Of a stretch of 64,000 nt of DNA, positions 16,562 to 24,679 are shown one piece after another. The notes below the pieces were generated by a model that was not told the DNA's origin, made no database searches, and saw nothing but the letters and a program-made list of their open reading frames with translations. Source of the DNA: an uncultured Clostridia bacterium (lineage in GTDB: Bacteria > Bacillota > Clostridia > Oscillospirales > Ruminococcaceae). The position numbers were made by a program, and so were the translations under genes. Position 1 is the stretch's first letter; each line of letters opens with the position of its first letter. The DNA lies in assembly GCA_947632025.1 (NCBI GenBank), contig CANRNN010000007.1:1-64000 (forward strand), given 5' to 3'.

Positions 16562-17728
16562 TTACTCCGAAACACTGTCGTCGTCGGTTTCAAGCGGGAC
16601 AGTTTCATAATCCTCAGGAGTTACCGCGCTTTCAGCCTTGATATCTATCTTGAATCCCGTAAGCTTTGCCGCAAGCCAAGCATTCTGTCCCTTGTTTCCG
16701 ATAGCGAGCGAAAGCTGATTATCGGGAACAATGACCTTGCATGATCTCCTGTCGAGATTGGGATTTGTGATTATGACGTCCAGAGTTTCGGCGGGCTTCA
16801 GAGCTTGCTTTATAAACTCTTCCGGATCTTCGTTGTAAAGAACGACGTCGATCTTTTCGCCCTTTATCTCTTTTATTACGGCATTGATACGGCTTCTGCG
16901 CGGACCTATGCAAGCGCCCAAAGCGTCTACATTCGGGTCATTGCTTATAACGGCGATCTTGCTTCTGTTTCCGGGAGCTCTGGACACTGCCTTTATCTCA
17001 ACCGTTCCATCGTAAATTTCGGGACATTCAAGCTCGAACAGCCGCTTGATGAGCCACTTATCGGTTCTTGAAACCTTGAGGTACTGGCTCTTGTCGCCCT
17101 CTTTATAATTGCTCGAAACACCCGAAATATAAACCTTTACGACCTGCCCCACGGAGAATGTTTCTCCGGGGATCTGATCCTCCTTGGAGAGTGTTACCTC
17201 GTTGTTGTTGATTTCGAGAGTTACCTGTTTTGTAACAGGATCTATCTTTGACACAGTAGCGGATATAGCCTCGTTTTCATACTGTCCCCATATCTCGCTG
17301 AGATGCTGTCTTTCAGCGTTAGAAAATCCTTGACGGATCAAATCCTTCGCATTCTTGGCAGCGATCCTCTTAAAAGATTTCGGATCAATTGGGCAGCGTA
17401 CTCTGTCGCCCACCTCTGCCTGCGGATTGATTTTTCTTGCCTCCTCAAGTATTATTTCCTTGTCCGGCTCATAAAGAGTATCAACGACCTCTATTACCTC
17501 TTTCAGGACGCATACGTCAAAGCGCTTGTTTTTGATGTCGATATCGACCTGTACATAATCCTCTTCCTCATCGTCAAAACGAAGAGTTGTTTTCAGGCTC
17601 TTCTCGATAGCGTATCTGATCTTATCCGCGAGAATTTCGCAGTCGATTCCCTTTTCCTCGGCGAGAACGGCGAGATTCTCGAAGAAATCTCCATAATCTT
17701 CCCCTTTAGCAATCTTTCTTCTTGCCAT
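16562..17728 (-). CDS. nusA: Transcription termination/antitermination factor NusA
   Basis: NusA binds RNA polymerase and modulates pausing, termination and antitermination. The 388-residue protein has the N-terminal polymerase-binding domain, an S1 domain with GETFSVGQVVKVYISGV, and two KH domains (AVSRAPGNRSKIAVIS, IGNKGQNAWLAAKLTG). The C-terminal acidic repeats of Proteobacteria are absent, as in other Firmicutes. The ribosome site GGAGG is formed by the last codons of rimP. Confidence 0.97.
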   Translation of the reverse strand: MARRKIAKGEDYGDFFENLAVLAEEKGIDCEILADKIRYAIEKSLKTTLRFDDEEEDYVQVDIDIKNKRFDVCVLKEVIEVVDTLYEPDKEIILEEARKINPQAEVGDRVRCPIDPKSFKRIAAKNAKDLIRQGFSNAERQHLSEIWGQYENEAISATVSKIDPVTKQVTLEINNNEVTLSKEDQIPGETFSVGQVVKVYISGVSSNYKEGDKSQYLKVSRTDKWLIKRLFELECPEIYDGTVEIKAVSRAPGNRSKIAVISNDPNVDALGACIGPRRSRINAVIKEIKGEKIDVVLYNEDPEEFIKQALKPAETLDVIITNPNLDRRSCKVIVPDNQLSLAIGNKGQNAWLAAKLTGFKIDIKAESAVTPEDYETVPLETDDDSVSE

Positions 17729-17730
17729 TG

Positions 17731-18234
17731 TTAATCCTCCATAAGTTTATCAAAGTCGTCAAAATCGTCATAATTTATTGCGGAAATTTCCCCAAGGGAA
17801 ACTTCTTTGATTCCGAAATCACCCTCGACGGTTATTTTTTCACCGTCAAACGCCGTAAGTCTGCACTTTACGGATTTTTCAGGAAGTCCTTCAAGCAGCT
17901 TGTAAGTCCTCAGCTTGATTTTCTTTCCTATCGACGCAGGAAGCTGCTCGACACGTCTTACCGTTCGCTCCAGTCCCGCCGAACCGACCTCAAGAAAATC
18001 TATCTTGTCGATAAAATCCTGTTTATCAATAACCGCGTTGATCTCCCCATCAATAGATGTGCAATCGTCGATCGAAACACCGTTCGGCTTATCTATAAGT
18101 ATCCTCAAATACCACGCTGCACCTTCCTTTATAAATACAACGTCCCACAACGAAAAGCCGTGTTCTTCGACTATTCCGCGAACAGCACGCTCCGCGGCGG
18201 CTTCAACAGAGCCATATCCTTTTGCCAATGCCAT
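17731..18234 (-). CDS. rimP: Ribosome maturation factor RimP
   Basis: RimP assists 30S subunit assembly. The 167-residue protein begins MALAKGYGSVEAAAERAVR and contains the family motif YLRILIDKPNGVSIDDC and DFLEVGSAGLERTV, which corresponds to the conserved VSSPGLDRPL segment. The start was chosen at the ATG preceded by GGGGGTGG. It is the first gene of the nusA-infB operon, with a promoter at 18307-18335 and a hairpin in the leader. Confidence 0.94.
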   Translation of the reverse strand: MALAKGYGSVEAAAERAVRGIVEEHGFSLWDVVFIKEGAAWYLRILIDKPNGVSIDDCTSIDGEINAVIDKQDFIDKIDFLEVGSAGLERTVRRVEQLPASIGKKIKLRTYKLLEGLPEKSVKCRLTAFDGEKITVEGDFGIKEVSLGEISAINYDDFDDFDKLMED

Positions 18235-18251
18235 CAAACCACCCCCACTGT

Positions 18252-18291
18252 TCAAAAATAAACCGAAAGACCGAAGTTACCCTCGGTCTTT
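18252..18291 (-). promoter_or_regulatory. Terminator-like hairpin in rimP-nusA leader
   Basis: On the minus strand AAAGACCGA (18291-18283) pairs perfectly with TCGGTCTTT (18274-18266), eight-base loop, followed by a U-rich stretch (CGGTTTATTTTTG). It lies about 10-35 bases after the predicted transcription start and before rimP. It may be an attenuator of the operon that encodes NusA. Confidence 0.5.
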
Positions 18292-18306
18292 AGCTCTATT
18301 GTTTAT

Positions 18307-18335
18307 ATTATAACACAATATACACTAAAAATCAA
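18307..18335 (-). promoter_or_regulatory. Sigma-A promoter of the rimP-nusA-infB operon
   Basis: Minus strand TTGATT (18335-18330), 17 bases, TATAAT (18312-18307) with TGT before the -10. Confidence 0.8.
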
Positions 18336-18403
18336 GGGGGTTTTTAAATTTTCCGAAAAAACTTTTCAAGCCGAAGTATTTTGCGATTTTTATATCAAAA
18401 ACC

Positions 18404-18438
18404 TTAAAAACAACCGCCCGAATTGCTTCAGGCGGTTG
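18404..18438 (-). terminator. Terminator of the rplKA operon
   Basis: CAACCGCC (18411-18418) pairs perfectly with GGCGGTTG (18431-18438). Read on the minus strand it is followed by TTTTTAAGG. It ends transcription just after rplA. Confidence 0.85.
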
Positions 18439-18460
18439 AAATTATTCGATAGTAATCCGC

Positions 18461-19153
18461 TCACACACCGAATCTAAGCGTATTTACCTTAACGCCGGGA
18501 CCCATAGTGGACGAAACAGTGCAGCTCTTGATATACTGACCCTTAGCGGCAGCAGGTTTAGCCTTAGCCACAGCCTCCATCAAAGCATTGAAGTTCTCCT
18601 CAAGCTTAGACGCACCGAAAGAAGCCTTGCCGATAGGGCAGTGAATGATGTTCGCCTTATCAAGACGATACTCAATCTTACCTGCCTTAGCTTCCTGAAC
18701 AGCCTTAGCTACATCGGGAGTTACGGTTCCCGCCTTAGGATTAGGCATAAGTCCTCTCGGACCGAGTACCTTACCCAAACGACCTACTACACCCATCATA
18801 TCCGGAGTAGCTATTACGACTTCAAAGTCCATCCAGCCGCCCTGAATCTTGGTGATAGTATCGTTATCAGCGATATAATCCGCTCCTGCGGCTTTAGCGT
18901 CCGCTTCTTTTTCGGGCTTGCAGAACACGAGAGTTCTGACGGTCTTACCTGTACCGTTGGGCAGAACGACCGCACCGCGTACCTGCTGGTCAGCGTGACG
19001 CGAGTCAACGCCAAGACGAATGTGAAGCTCTACGGTTTCATCAAACTTTGCCTTAGCGGTCTTGCATACAATATCAAGAGCCTCGTTAGACTCGTAAACC
19101 TTTGCGGAATCAATGAGCTTTGCGCTCTCAACGTATTTCTTACCGTGTTTCAT
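18461..19153 (-). CDS. rplA: 50S ribosomal protein L1
   Basis: L1 forms the mobile stalk at the ribosome E site and often represses its own mRNA. It is 230 residues and begins [20 protein letters not shown]. It contains the signature [21 protein letters not shown] and a normal C-terminus ([16 protein letters not shown]). AAGGAGG lies before the ATG. A strong terminator follows, so rplJ/rplL are not co-transcribed here, unlike in many bacteria. Confidence 0.98.
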   Translation of the reverse strand: MKHGKKYVESAKLIDSAKVYESNEALDIVCKTAKAKFDETVELHIRLGVDSRHADQQVRGAVVLPNGTGKTVRTLVFCKPEKEADAKAAGADYIADNDTITKIQGGWMDFEVVIATPDMMGVVGRLGKVLGPRGLMPNPKAGTVTPDVAKAVQEAKAGKIEYRLDKANIIHCPIGKASFGASKLEENFNALMEAVAKAKPAAAKGQYIKSCTVSSTMGPGVKVNTLRFGV

Positions 19154-19203
19154 TTAATATCCTCCTTGTGGTAATGCGGAATAAATCCTCCCACTTAATA
19201 TTA

Positions 19204-19629
19204 TCAGTCAACTACTTCTACGCCCATCGAACGCGCTGTACCTGCGATCATAGACATTGCGGTTTCAATGGTAGCGGCGTTAAGATCAGGCATCTTGGTT
19301 TCCGCTATTTCCTTTACCTGAGCCTTGGTGATCTTTGCCACCTTAGTCTTGTTCGGAACACCCGAACCGCTCTCGATTTTGCAAGCCTTCTTGATAAGGA
19401 CGCTTGCGGGCGGGGTCTTAGTTACGAACGTAAAGCTCTTATCTGCGTAAACCGTGATAACTACAGGGATAACAAGTCCCGCTTTATCCTTGGTACGCTC
19501 GTTGAATTCCTTTGTAAACGCCATAATATTTACGCCGTGCTGACCGAGTGCGGGTCCTACAGGCGGAGCCGGCGTAGCTTTGCCGGCAGGGATCTGAAGC
19601 TTAATAAATCCTGTTACCTTCTGTGCCAT
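19204..19629 (-). CDS. rplK: 50S ribosomal protein L11
   Basis: L11 binds the GTPase centre of 23S rRNA. The 141-residue protein begins [20 protein letters not shown], has [21 protein letters not shown] and ends in the conserved helical rRNA-binding domain ([11 protein letters not shown]). It lies between nusG and rplA with TTGGAGGT upstream. Confidence 0.98.
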   Translation of the reverse strand: MAQKVTGFIKLQIPAGKATPAPPVGPALGQHGVNIMAFTKEFNERTKDKAGLVIPVVITVYADKSFTFVTKTPPASVLIKKACKIESGSGVPNKTKVAKITKAQVKEIAETKMPDLNAATIETAMSMIAGTARSMGVEVVD

Positions 19630-19691
19630 GACAAATTACCTCCAATAAACTTAAGACGATTGGACGCTTTGAGATTTTCGCTGCCGCGTCC

Positions 19692-20219
19692 TTAAATTTT
19701 CTTGATATCCGCGAGTCCCAGACTTGTCGGAGTGACCTCTCCAAACATATTGTTGACATTGACTATTGCGGAACGATTTTCGACATCAATCTCGACCACA
19801 TCTCCCTCGAAGCCTTCAAGCATACCCTGTTTTATCGCGACTCTGTCGCCGACTTCGATATTTACAGTCAAATCGTGTCTTCCCATTTCGAGATCTCTGA
19901 CCTCGTTCTCACTCAACGGAGTAGGCTTTCCCTCCGGACCGACAAATCCTGTAACGCCTCTGGTATTTCTGCAAATATACCAGCTCTCGTTAGTTTCAAC
20001 CATCTTGACGAAAACGTATCCCGGATAGAGCTTTTCCTCCACCTTTTCTTCTTTTCCGTCGTCTTTTTCAACGATTTTGGTGACGGTCGGGATAGTAACG
20101 TCTTCTATAAGGTGTTTGAGATTTCTGTTTGCAACGAGCTTCTTTATATCCGCCTCGACCTTTTTCTCATAACCGGAATAAGTGTGCAGGATATACCATT
20201 TCGCTTCCGAATCAGCCAT
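19692..20219 (-). CDS. nusG: Transcription antitermination factor NusG
   Basis: NusG binds RNA polymerase and, in Firmicutes, promotes pausing. The 175-residue protein has the NGN domain (KWYILHTYSGYEKKVEADI, YPGYVFVKM, GVTGFVG) and a C-terminal KOW domain (GDRVAIKQGMLEGFEGDV). CGGAGGG precedes the ATG. It is preceded by secE and followed by rplK. Confidence 0.98.
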   Translation of the reverse strand: MADSEAKWYILHTYSGYEKKVEADIKKLVANRNLKHLIEDVTIPTVTKIVEKDDGKEEKVEEKLYPGYVFVKMVETNESWYICRNTRGVTGFVGPEGKPTPLSENEVRDLEMGRHDLTVNIEVGDRVAIKQGMLEGFEGDVVEIDVENRSAIVNVNNMFGEVTPTSLGLADIKKI

Positions 20220-20233
20220 ATTACCCTCCGTAA

Positions 20234-20554
20234 TCAGTGGAACAGCAGTCCGTTAAGCAATCCGAACAAGGAATCGAAAGCGAACACAAAAAGCGCCGCG
20301 AGTGCGCACATTACCAAAACCACCACAGTATTATGTGTAGTTTCTTTCGGTGTAGGCCATACGACCTTTTTGAACTCGGATTTTGCGTCCTTAAAATACT
20401 TTACGATACTTTTTTTCGGTTTCTTAGCGGATTTTGCGCTCTTTTCCTTAGAATCTTTTTCGCCCTTGGATTTCTCCGATTTCTCGGACTTTAGGTTCTT
20501 TTTATCCTCGGTCGAATCGGGAGAGTTCTTTTCAAGCTCTGCTTCTTTCGCCAT
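20234..20554 (-). CDS. secE: Preprotein translocase subunit SecE
   Basis: SecE holds the SecY channel together. The core is at the C-terminal end: KYFKDAKSEFKKVVWPTPKE followed by a single membrane helix (about residues 79-100). The N-terminal 50 residues are an added Lys/Glu/Ser-rich, probably disordered stretch, which makes the protein 106 residues instead of about 60. GGGAGG lies upstream. It sits between rpmG and nusG, the standard order. Confidence 0.95.
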   Translation of the reverse strand: MAKEAELEKNSPDSTEDKKNLKSEKSEKSKGEKDSKEKSAKSAKKPKKSIVKYFKDAKSEFKKVVWPTPKETTHNTVVVLVMCALAALFVFAFDSLFGLLNGLLFH

Positions 20555-20569
20555 TCCGAATCCTCCCTG

Positions 20570-20719
20570 TTACTTTGTTTCCTTGTGAAGAGTGTGTTTC
20601 TTGCAGAATCTGCAGTACTTGTTCATCTCAAGTCTGTCGGGGTCGTTCTTCTTGTTTTTCATTGTGTTGTAGTTGCGCTGTTTGCACTCTGAACACGCCA
20701 ACGTAATTTTTACTCTCAC
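20570..20719 (-). CDS. rpmG: 50S ribosomal protein L33
   Basis: A 49-residue protein: GTG start, [19 protein letters not shown], then [17 protein letters not shown] at the end. The two CxxC pairs (CSEC, CRFC) are the zinc-binding form of L33. AGGAGGT lies eight bases upstream of the GTG. It is the first gene of the rpmG-secE-nusG-rplK-rplA operon and was found by reading the DNA, as it is short. Confidence 0.95.
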   Translation of the reverse strand: MRVKITLACSECKQRNYNTMKNKKNDPDRLEMNKYCRFCKKHTLHKETK

Positions 20720-20757
20720 TTTTCGGCACCTCCTATATTATTTGTCCGTTCGGACAT
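20716..20757 (-). CDS. Possible 13-residue leader peptide coupled to rpmG
   Basis: ATG-TCC-GAA-CGG and nine further sense codons encode [19 protein letters not shown] lies four bases before the ATG, and the TGA overlaps the rpmG GTG as GTGA. The strong ribosome site and exact overlap suggest translational coupling. It could still be chance, since such a short frame needs comparison with relatives. Confidence 0.35.
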   Translation of the reverse strand: MSERTNNIGGAEK

Positions 20758-20853
20758 CTTGCCTCCCTCGGCGCGGAATTGCGGCTAAACGGAGCGGATT
20801 TTCATACATTTTTAAAAATGCACAAAAAAATATACCCCATTCGAGGTATCTAA

Positions 20854-20882
20854 ATTATACCACATTTAATATGACTTGTCAA
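20854..20882 (-). promoter_or_regulatory. Sigma-A promoter of the rpmG-secE-nusG-rplKA operon
   Basis: Minus strand consensus TTGACA (20882-20877), 17 bases, TATAAT (20859-20854), with TGG before the -10. A near-perfect promoter, fitting a ribosomal protein operon. The leader to rpmG is about 128 bases. Confidence 0.92.
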
Positions 20883-20911
20883 GTACTTTTTCACAATTTT
20901 ATAAAATTTTT

Positions 20912-21502
20912 TTATTTTTGCTGATTATTATCCTCCTCAAAAAGGACATCACAGAAATGTTCCTCACTTTCTACGAAACAGCAGCCGTCCTGCGCGTAGA
21001 TGACAATTACCCTCTCACCTTTCGGGATAAAACGCCCGTTTGCCGTTACTGCACGCATAAGATAGCTCTTAGATCCGTGTTTCACAGAGATAACCCCGAA
21101 CATTTCGTCGCTTATTTCCTCCACGACAGCAGCAGAAACCCCCTCCAGTTCCTCGCTGTCCGGCTCTTCGCTTTTGTGGAATTTATCATACACGGGAGAA
21201 AATATTACACTGATGAGAAAATTCACAAATATCCCTGCGATTGCACCCAACGGCAATGATATCCACCCCGCGAATCCCGCCGCGTCCATTATCACCCCTG
21301 CCACAGACCCAGCAAAGATAACGATAATAAGCCGCAGCATATTCTTCGGGAAAACCGTCTGCCACATATTTTTGTCCGATTTATCCGTAAACAGCTCGCC
21401 TGCGTCAGGAAAAAAGACCTTTCCCCAGAACACCCACGATACCAACTGTACCGCAAGATATAATCCCGAAGCCGCGATAAGCGCGATATAAAATAATCTC
21501 AA
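20912..21502 (-). CDS. Membrane protein with NfeD-like C-terminal domain
   Basis: A 196-residue protein. It has an N-terminal membrane helix, two further helices at about 58-105, then a soluble C-terminal domain of about 75 residues with beta-rich sequence (GVISVKHGSKSYLMRAV, PKGERVIVIYAQDGCCFVE) that resembles the OB-fold of NfeD proteins. NfeD proteins are membrane partners of flotillins and proteases. The similarity is inferred from pattern only. It follows the CorC-type gene by one base and so is probably co-transcribed with it. Confidence 0.65.
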   Translation of the reverse strand: MRLFYIALIAASGLYLAVQLVSWVFWGKVFFPDAGELFTDKSDKNMWQTVFPKNMLRLIIVIFAGSVAGVIMDAAGFAGWISLPLGAIAGIFVNFLISVIFSPVYDKFHKSEEPDSEELEGVSAAVVEEISDEMFGVISVKHGSKSYLMRAVTANGRFIPKGERVIVIYAQDGCCFVESEEHFCDVLFEEDNNQQK

Positions 21503-21503
21503 T

Positions 21504-22766
21504 TCATTCCTCCGCGGGCTTTTCTTTAAGCTCGATCTTCACTTTGTTTACACGAAGATTGGCGGATTCCATTACCGTAACGATAAAGTCCTCTGTTTCC
21601 TTTTTTGCTCCGTTTTTCGGAATACTTCCGAACAGCTCAAGCACCCACCCTGCGACGGTATGCGCCTCGCTTTCGATAGGAACGTTAAGATCTCTTGAAG
21701 CAAAAAATCTCCTGAGAGAATTCAGCGAAACCTCTCCGTAGACCGAATATATTTTGTTTGTTATCGCAGTTATCGGACTTTTGACCTCGTCGCTCTCGTC
21801 CCATATCTCACCGACAAGCTCTTCAAGAAGATCCTCCATTGTGACGATACCCAGTGTTCCTCCGTGTTGGTCAAGGACGACGCTCATATGGCACTTCTGC
21901 TTCTGCATTGTACGGAGAACCTCAGAAATTTTCAGCATACACGGGAAATATATCGTTTCCTGAACAAGCTCGCGCACCGTAAGCTTATTCCCCTTTTCCT
22001 CGTAAGCCTTAATAAAGTCCTTTTCGTTGATTATGCCTATGATGCTGTCGAGCGTTTTCTCAAATACCGGCATACGCGAATATTCTTCTTTGAGGAATTT
22101 ACGTCTTACCTCCTCGGCGGAATCATTCACATCTACCGCTGTAACACGCACCCTTGGCGTGATTATTTCGTCGACGGTTATTTCATCAAACTGGAGCGCC
22201 GAACGCACAAGTTCGCTCTCCTGTTGTTCGAGAACGCCCTCGTCCTCAATTTCGTCAATAATCGCCATAAGCTCTTCCTCTGTCACGGAAACGGATTCCT
22301 TGCTGTGAAAGAGCTTGCTTATCCCGTTCTTCAACAAAATAAAAAGTACCGAAAGCGGTGTGAAAATTATCATCAGGAACGTTATAACAGCCGAAACGCC
22401 GATGCAAACGCCCTCGGCATGATCTTTTGCAATACCCTTCGGCATGACCTCGCCGAAAACAAGGACCACGACCGTCGTAACAACTGTTGCCACAAGAGAA
22501 CCGTATTTTTCGCCGACAAGAGTTATCGCGAGTATCGTCGCTATTGACGACGACGCTATGTTTACGATATTATTCCCTATCAAAATAGTCGTAAGCGCCT
22601 TGTCGTATTTTTTAAGGATATTCAGCGCCCTTTGCGCACCCTTGGAGCCGCCGTCAGCCATATTTTTCAGGCGGATACGGTTTACCGAAGATATCGCCGT
22701 TTCCGAAGCGGAAAAAAACGCCGACATCGCAAGAAGCGCCACGATCAGTATAATTTGTCCTACCAT
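21504..22766 (-). CDS. HlyC/CorC family (CNNM-like) transporter
   Basis: A 420-residue protein with an N-terminal DUF21/CNNM membrane domain of four helices (ASETAISSVNRIRLKNMA motif near residue 22), two CBS domains (about 200-330, with MPVFEKTLDSIIGIINEKDF and LGIVTMEDLLEELVGEI) and a C-terminal CorC_HlyC domain. Such proteins are linked to Mg2+/Co2+ efflux or magnesium balance. Ribosome site CAGGAG. It lies between the HAD phosphatase gene and the NfeD-like gene. Confidence 0.92.
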   Translation of the reverse strand: MVGQIILIVALLAMSAFFSASETAISSVNRIRLKNMADGGSKGAQRALNILKKYDKALTTILIGNNIVNIASSSIATILAITLVGEKYGSLVATVVTTVVVLVFGEVMPKGIAKDHAEGVCIGVSAVITFLMIIFTPLSVLFILLKNGISKLFHSKESVSVTEEELMAIIDEIEDEGVLEQQESELVRSALQFDEITVDEIITPRVRVTAVDVNDSAEEVRRKFLKEEYSRMPVFEKTLDSIIGIINEKDFIKAYEEKGNKLTVRELVQETIYFPCMLKISEVLRTMQKQKCHMSVVLDQHGGTLGIVTMEDLLEELVGEIWDESDEVKSPITAITNKIYSVYGEVSLNSLRRFFASRDLNVPIESEAHTVAGWVLELFGSIPKNGAKKETEDFIVTVMESANLRVNKVKIELKEKPAEE

Positions 22767-22777
22767 ATTTTCTCCTG

Positions 22778-23575
22778 TCAGACCTCATTCAAAACATATC
22801 TTTTAATGCAATCAGTAACTCCGCCGCTGTTGTTGTCGGGGGCGGTAAAGCGGCAAAGCCTTTTCACGTCTTCGTGACCGTTTTCCATACAAAAGCTCCA
22901 ATCTGCCAGCCTCAGCATCTCAACGTCGTTAAAATAATCACCAAACACCATAGTGTTTTCTCTCGTTGTTCCGAGAAGCTGCATAAGCGATGCCAGAGCC
23001 TTTCCCTTGCTGACGCCTCCCGGCATTACGTCCATCCATATCTGTCCTGAAACCAATACCGAAAGCCGCTCGCCGAACACCTTATCCAATGCGGGTTTGC
23101 CGTGAGTCATCGTTCCAAGCATATCGCATACTGCCAATTTGTAGATATCTCCCATATCCTCAAGCAGACTGTCGACCGTTTTGTGGTTCCAATAATATTT
23201 TCCAACTTCAATATTGAACTCCTCAGTGTCGGGAAGGTGGAAAACTCCCTTCTCGGCGCAGACAACAAGCTTGAGATCGCCTATCTCCTCACAAGTACGC
23301 AGAAGCTCCTCAAATGTTTTTCTGTCAAGGGAATTCACGTTTACAGGCTTCCCTCCGTGATAGATACAAGTCCCGTTATCGCAGATATAAGATACCCTGT
23401 CCTTGTATTTTTCCGGAAAGAAATGTTCAACTGCTGTATATGTTCTGCCGCTTGCAACCGCAAAATGTATCCCGCGCTCAAAAAGTGCGTCAAGTACATC
23501 GAAAAAATCCGTCGGGAGCTGCTTTTCATCATTAAGGAGCGTGCCGTCCATATCTGTTGCTATCAGCTTTATCAT
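22778..23575 (-). CDS. Cof-type HAD phosphatase
   Basis: A 265-residue HAD hydrolase: motif I DMDGTLLNDEK (residues 8-18), motif II SGRT, Lys in KGKALASLM, and motif IV GDYFNDVEMLRLA. The cap is of type C2B as in YidA/Cof sugar phosphatases. Substrate unknown. I set the start at the ATG giving MIKLIATDMDGTLL, with AAAGGGA upstream. A few more codons upstream are open. It follows the TIM-barrel gene by about 20 bases. Confidence 0.9.
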   Translation of the reverse strand: MIKLIATDMDGTLLNDEKQLPTDFFDVLDALFERGIHFAVASGRTYTAVEHFFPEKYKDRVSYICDNGTCIYHGGKPVNVNSLDRKTFEELLRTCEEIGDLKLVVCAEKGVFHLPDTEEFNIEVGKYYWNHKTVDSLLEDMGDIYKLAVCDMLGTMTHGKPALDKVFGERLSVLVSGQIWMDVMPGGVSKGKALASLMQLLGTTRENTMVFGDYFNDVEMLRLADWSFCMENGHEDVKRLCRFTAPDNNSGGVTDCIKRYVLNEV

Positions 23576-23595
23576 TATTGTCCCTTTCCCTCCCG

Positions 23596-24558
23596 TCAAT
23601 TCAGAAACGCGCCGCGTCTGCCTTTAAGCAGCCTTTCATCAAAGAGAGAAACGTCAAAATGCTTTATAGCGTCCGAAATTTCCTCAAAAATATCTTCGGG
23701 TATCTCCTCCTCGTCCGCCATTTTTTCGAGAGCAGACACAAATGTTTTTTTAAGATACGCATTTTCTTTCAAAGAAACTCTAAGCGGCACTCTCCTGCCG
23801 GTATCGGCATTTCTCAAAAAATGAATATCGTAGTCGAGTCTGTTCATAACATCTATCAGTCCCTCGTTTTTCCAACGGAAGATGTATTTCTGAAAAACAG
23901 CCGCCTTACAAAGCGAAGAAAGCCTTATCTCACTTGGCAGGCTGTCATAAATTGTAAGAAGCGCGAAAAGAAATTCCTCAAGCTGACAATATCTCTCCGA
24001 TACCCCCATAGAAAGCGTAAGGCTTTCTATTCCTGCCTGAGCAAACTTCACAGCCATATCCAATGAATTTTTTCTTCCGTTCATCGGGCATATATCTATC
24101 GGCGCAGGAGTAATATTCCTAAGAAAGCCCACATACCTCGCCACTTCCGAACGGCTCATAAAATCGAAGCTCTTGCGTATCTTGAACGCCGAAACTTCAC
24201 CTTCAAGCTGTCTGCTGACAAATTCAAATGTCGAACGGCGTATTGCTGCCTCAGTCGGGATCATAAGCATTACGGGAATATCAGTGCTGAATTTCTTGTT
24301 AAGATCTTCCAAAGTCAGTAAAATATAATCGAATTTAAAAACCTCCGTAAAACGCATAAACACGGGGTCAAGGGGTCTGAAAATATACTTTACTCCCTCA
24401 GGAAGCGAGCCGAGCTTCATTATCGAACGGAAATCAAGCTCTATATAGCGCACTCCAGCATCACGGAGCGCAGAAATATACCGATAAATATACTCAGGTG
24501 TTGCATTATCCCTTATCGGGTATATACACAGACTGTTATCCGAAAGAGCAGTTTTCAT
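23596..24558 (-). CDS. Putative HMGL-like TIM-barrel protein of unknown function
   Basis: A 320-residue soluble protein that I do not firmly recognise. The opening IRDNATPEYIYRYISALRDAGVRYIEL resembles strand 1 of DRE-TIM (HMG-CoA lyase/isopropylmalate synthase) barrels, but the metal-binding Asp-Arg-Glu and HxH motifs are not clear. A later segment, DICPMNGRKNSLDMAVKFAQ, followed by GIESLTLSMG, reads like strands 6-7 of such a barrel. The C-terminal 80 residues are helical and acidic. It has its own promoter at 24596-24624 and starts the four-gene operon ending at 20912. Confidence 0.55.
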   Translation of the reverse strand: MKTALSDNSLCIYPIRDNATPEYIYRYISALRDAGVRYIELDFRSIMKLGSLPEGVKYIFRPLDPVFMRFTEVFKFDYILLTLEDLNKKFSTDIPVMLMIPTEAAIRRSTFEFVSRQLEGEVSAFKIRKSFDFMSRSEVARYVGFLRNITPAPIDICPMNGRKNSLDMAVKFAQAGIESLTLSMGVSERYCQLEEFLFALLTIYDSLPSEIRLSSLCKAAVFQKYIFRWKNEGLIDVMNRLDYDIHFLRNADTGRRVPLRVSLKENAYLKKTFVSALEKMADEEEIPEDIFEEISDAIKHFDVSLFDERLLKGRRGAFLN

Positions 24559-24595
24559 AAATGACCTTCCTTAAAAAATAATAACACTTATTATA

Positions 24596-24624
24596 ATTAT
24601 ACCATACCTCATTTATTTTTTCAA
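24596..24624 (-). promoter_or_regulatory. Sigma-A promoter of the TIM-barrel/HAD/CorC operon
   Basis: Minus strand TTGAAA (24624-24619), 17 bases, TATAAT (24601-24596), TGG before the -10. Confidence 0.85.
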
Positions 24625-24648
24625 GGTAGATTTCAAATTTCCCTACAA

Positions 24649-24676
24649 AAAACAAAACCACCCTTTCGGACGGTTT
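24649..24676 (-). terminator. Terminator after the NlpC/P60-like gene
   Basis: On the minus strand AAACCGTCC pairs with GGGTGGTTT (two G-U pairs, loop GAAA), followed by TTGTTTTTTG. Confidence 0.75.
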
Positions 24677-24679
24677 TAT

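Noticed and set aside
20824-20849. Hairpin ATACCTC-GAAT-GGGGTAT with seven U after it at the start of the rpmG transcript
   Set aside because: It would begin at or even before the predicted transcription start, too early for normal intrinsic termination, and the stem has only seven pairs.
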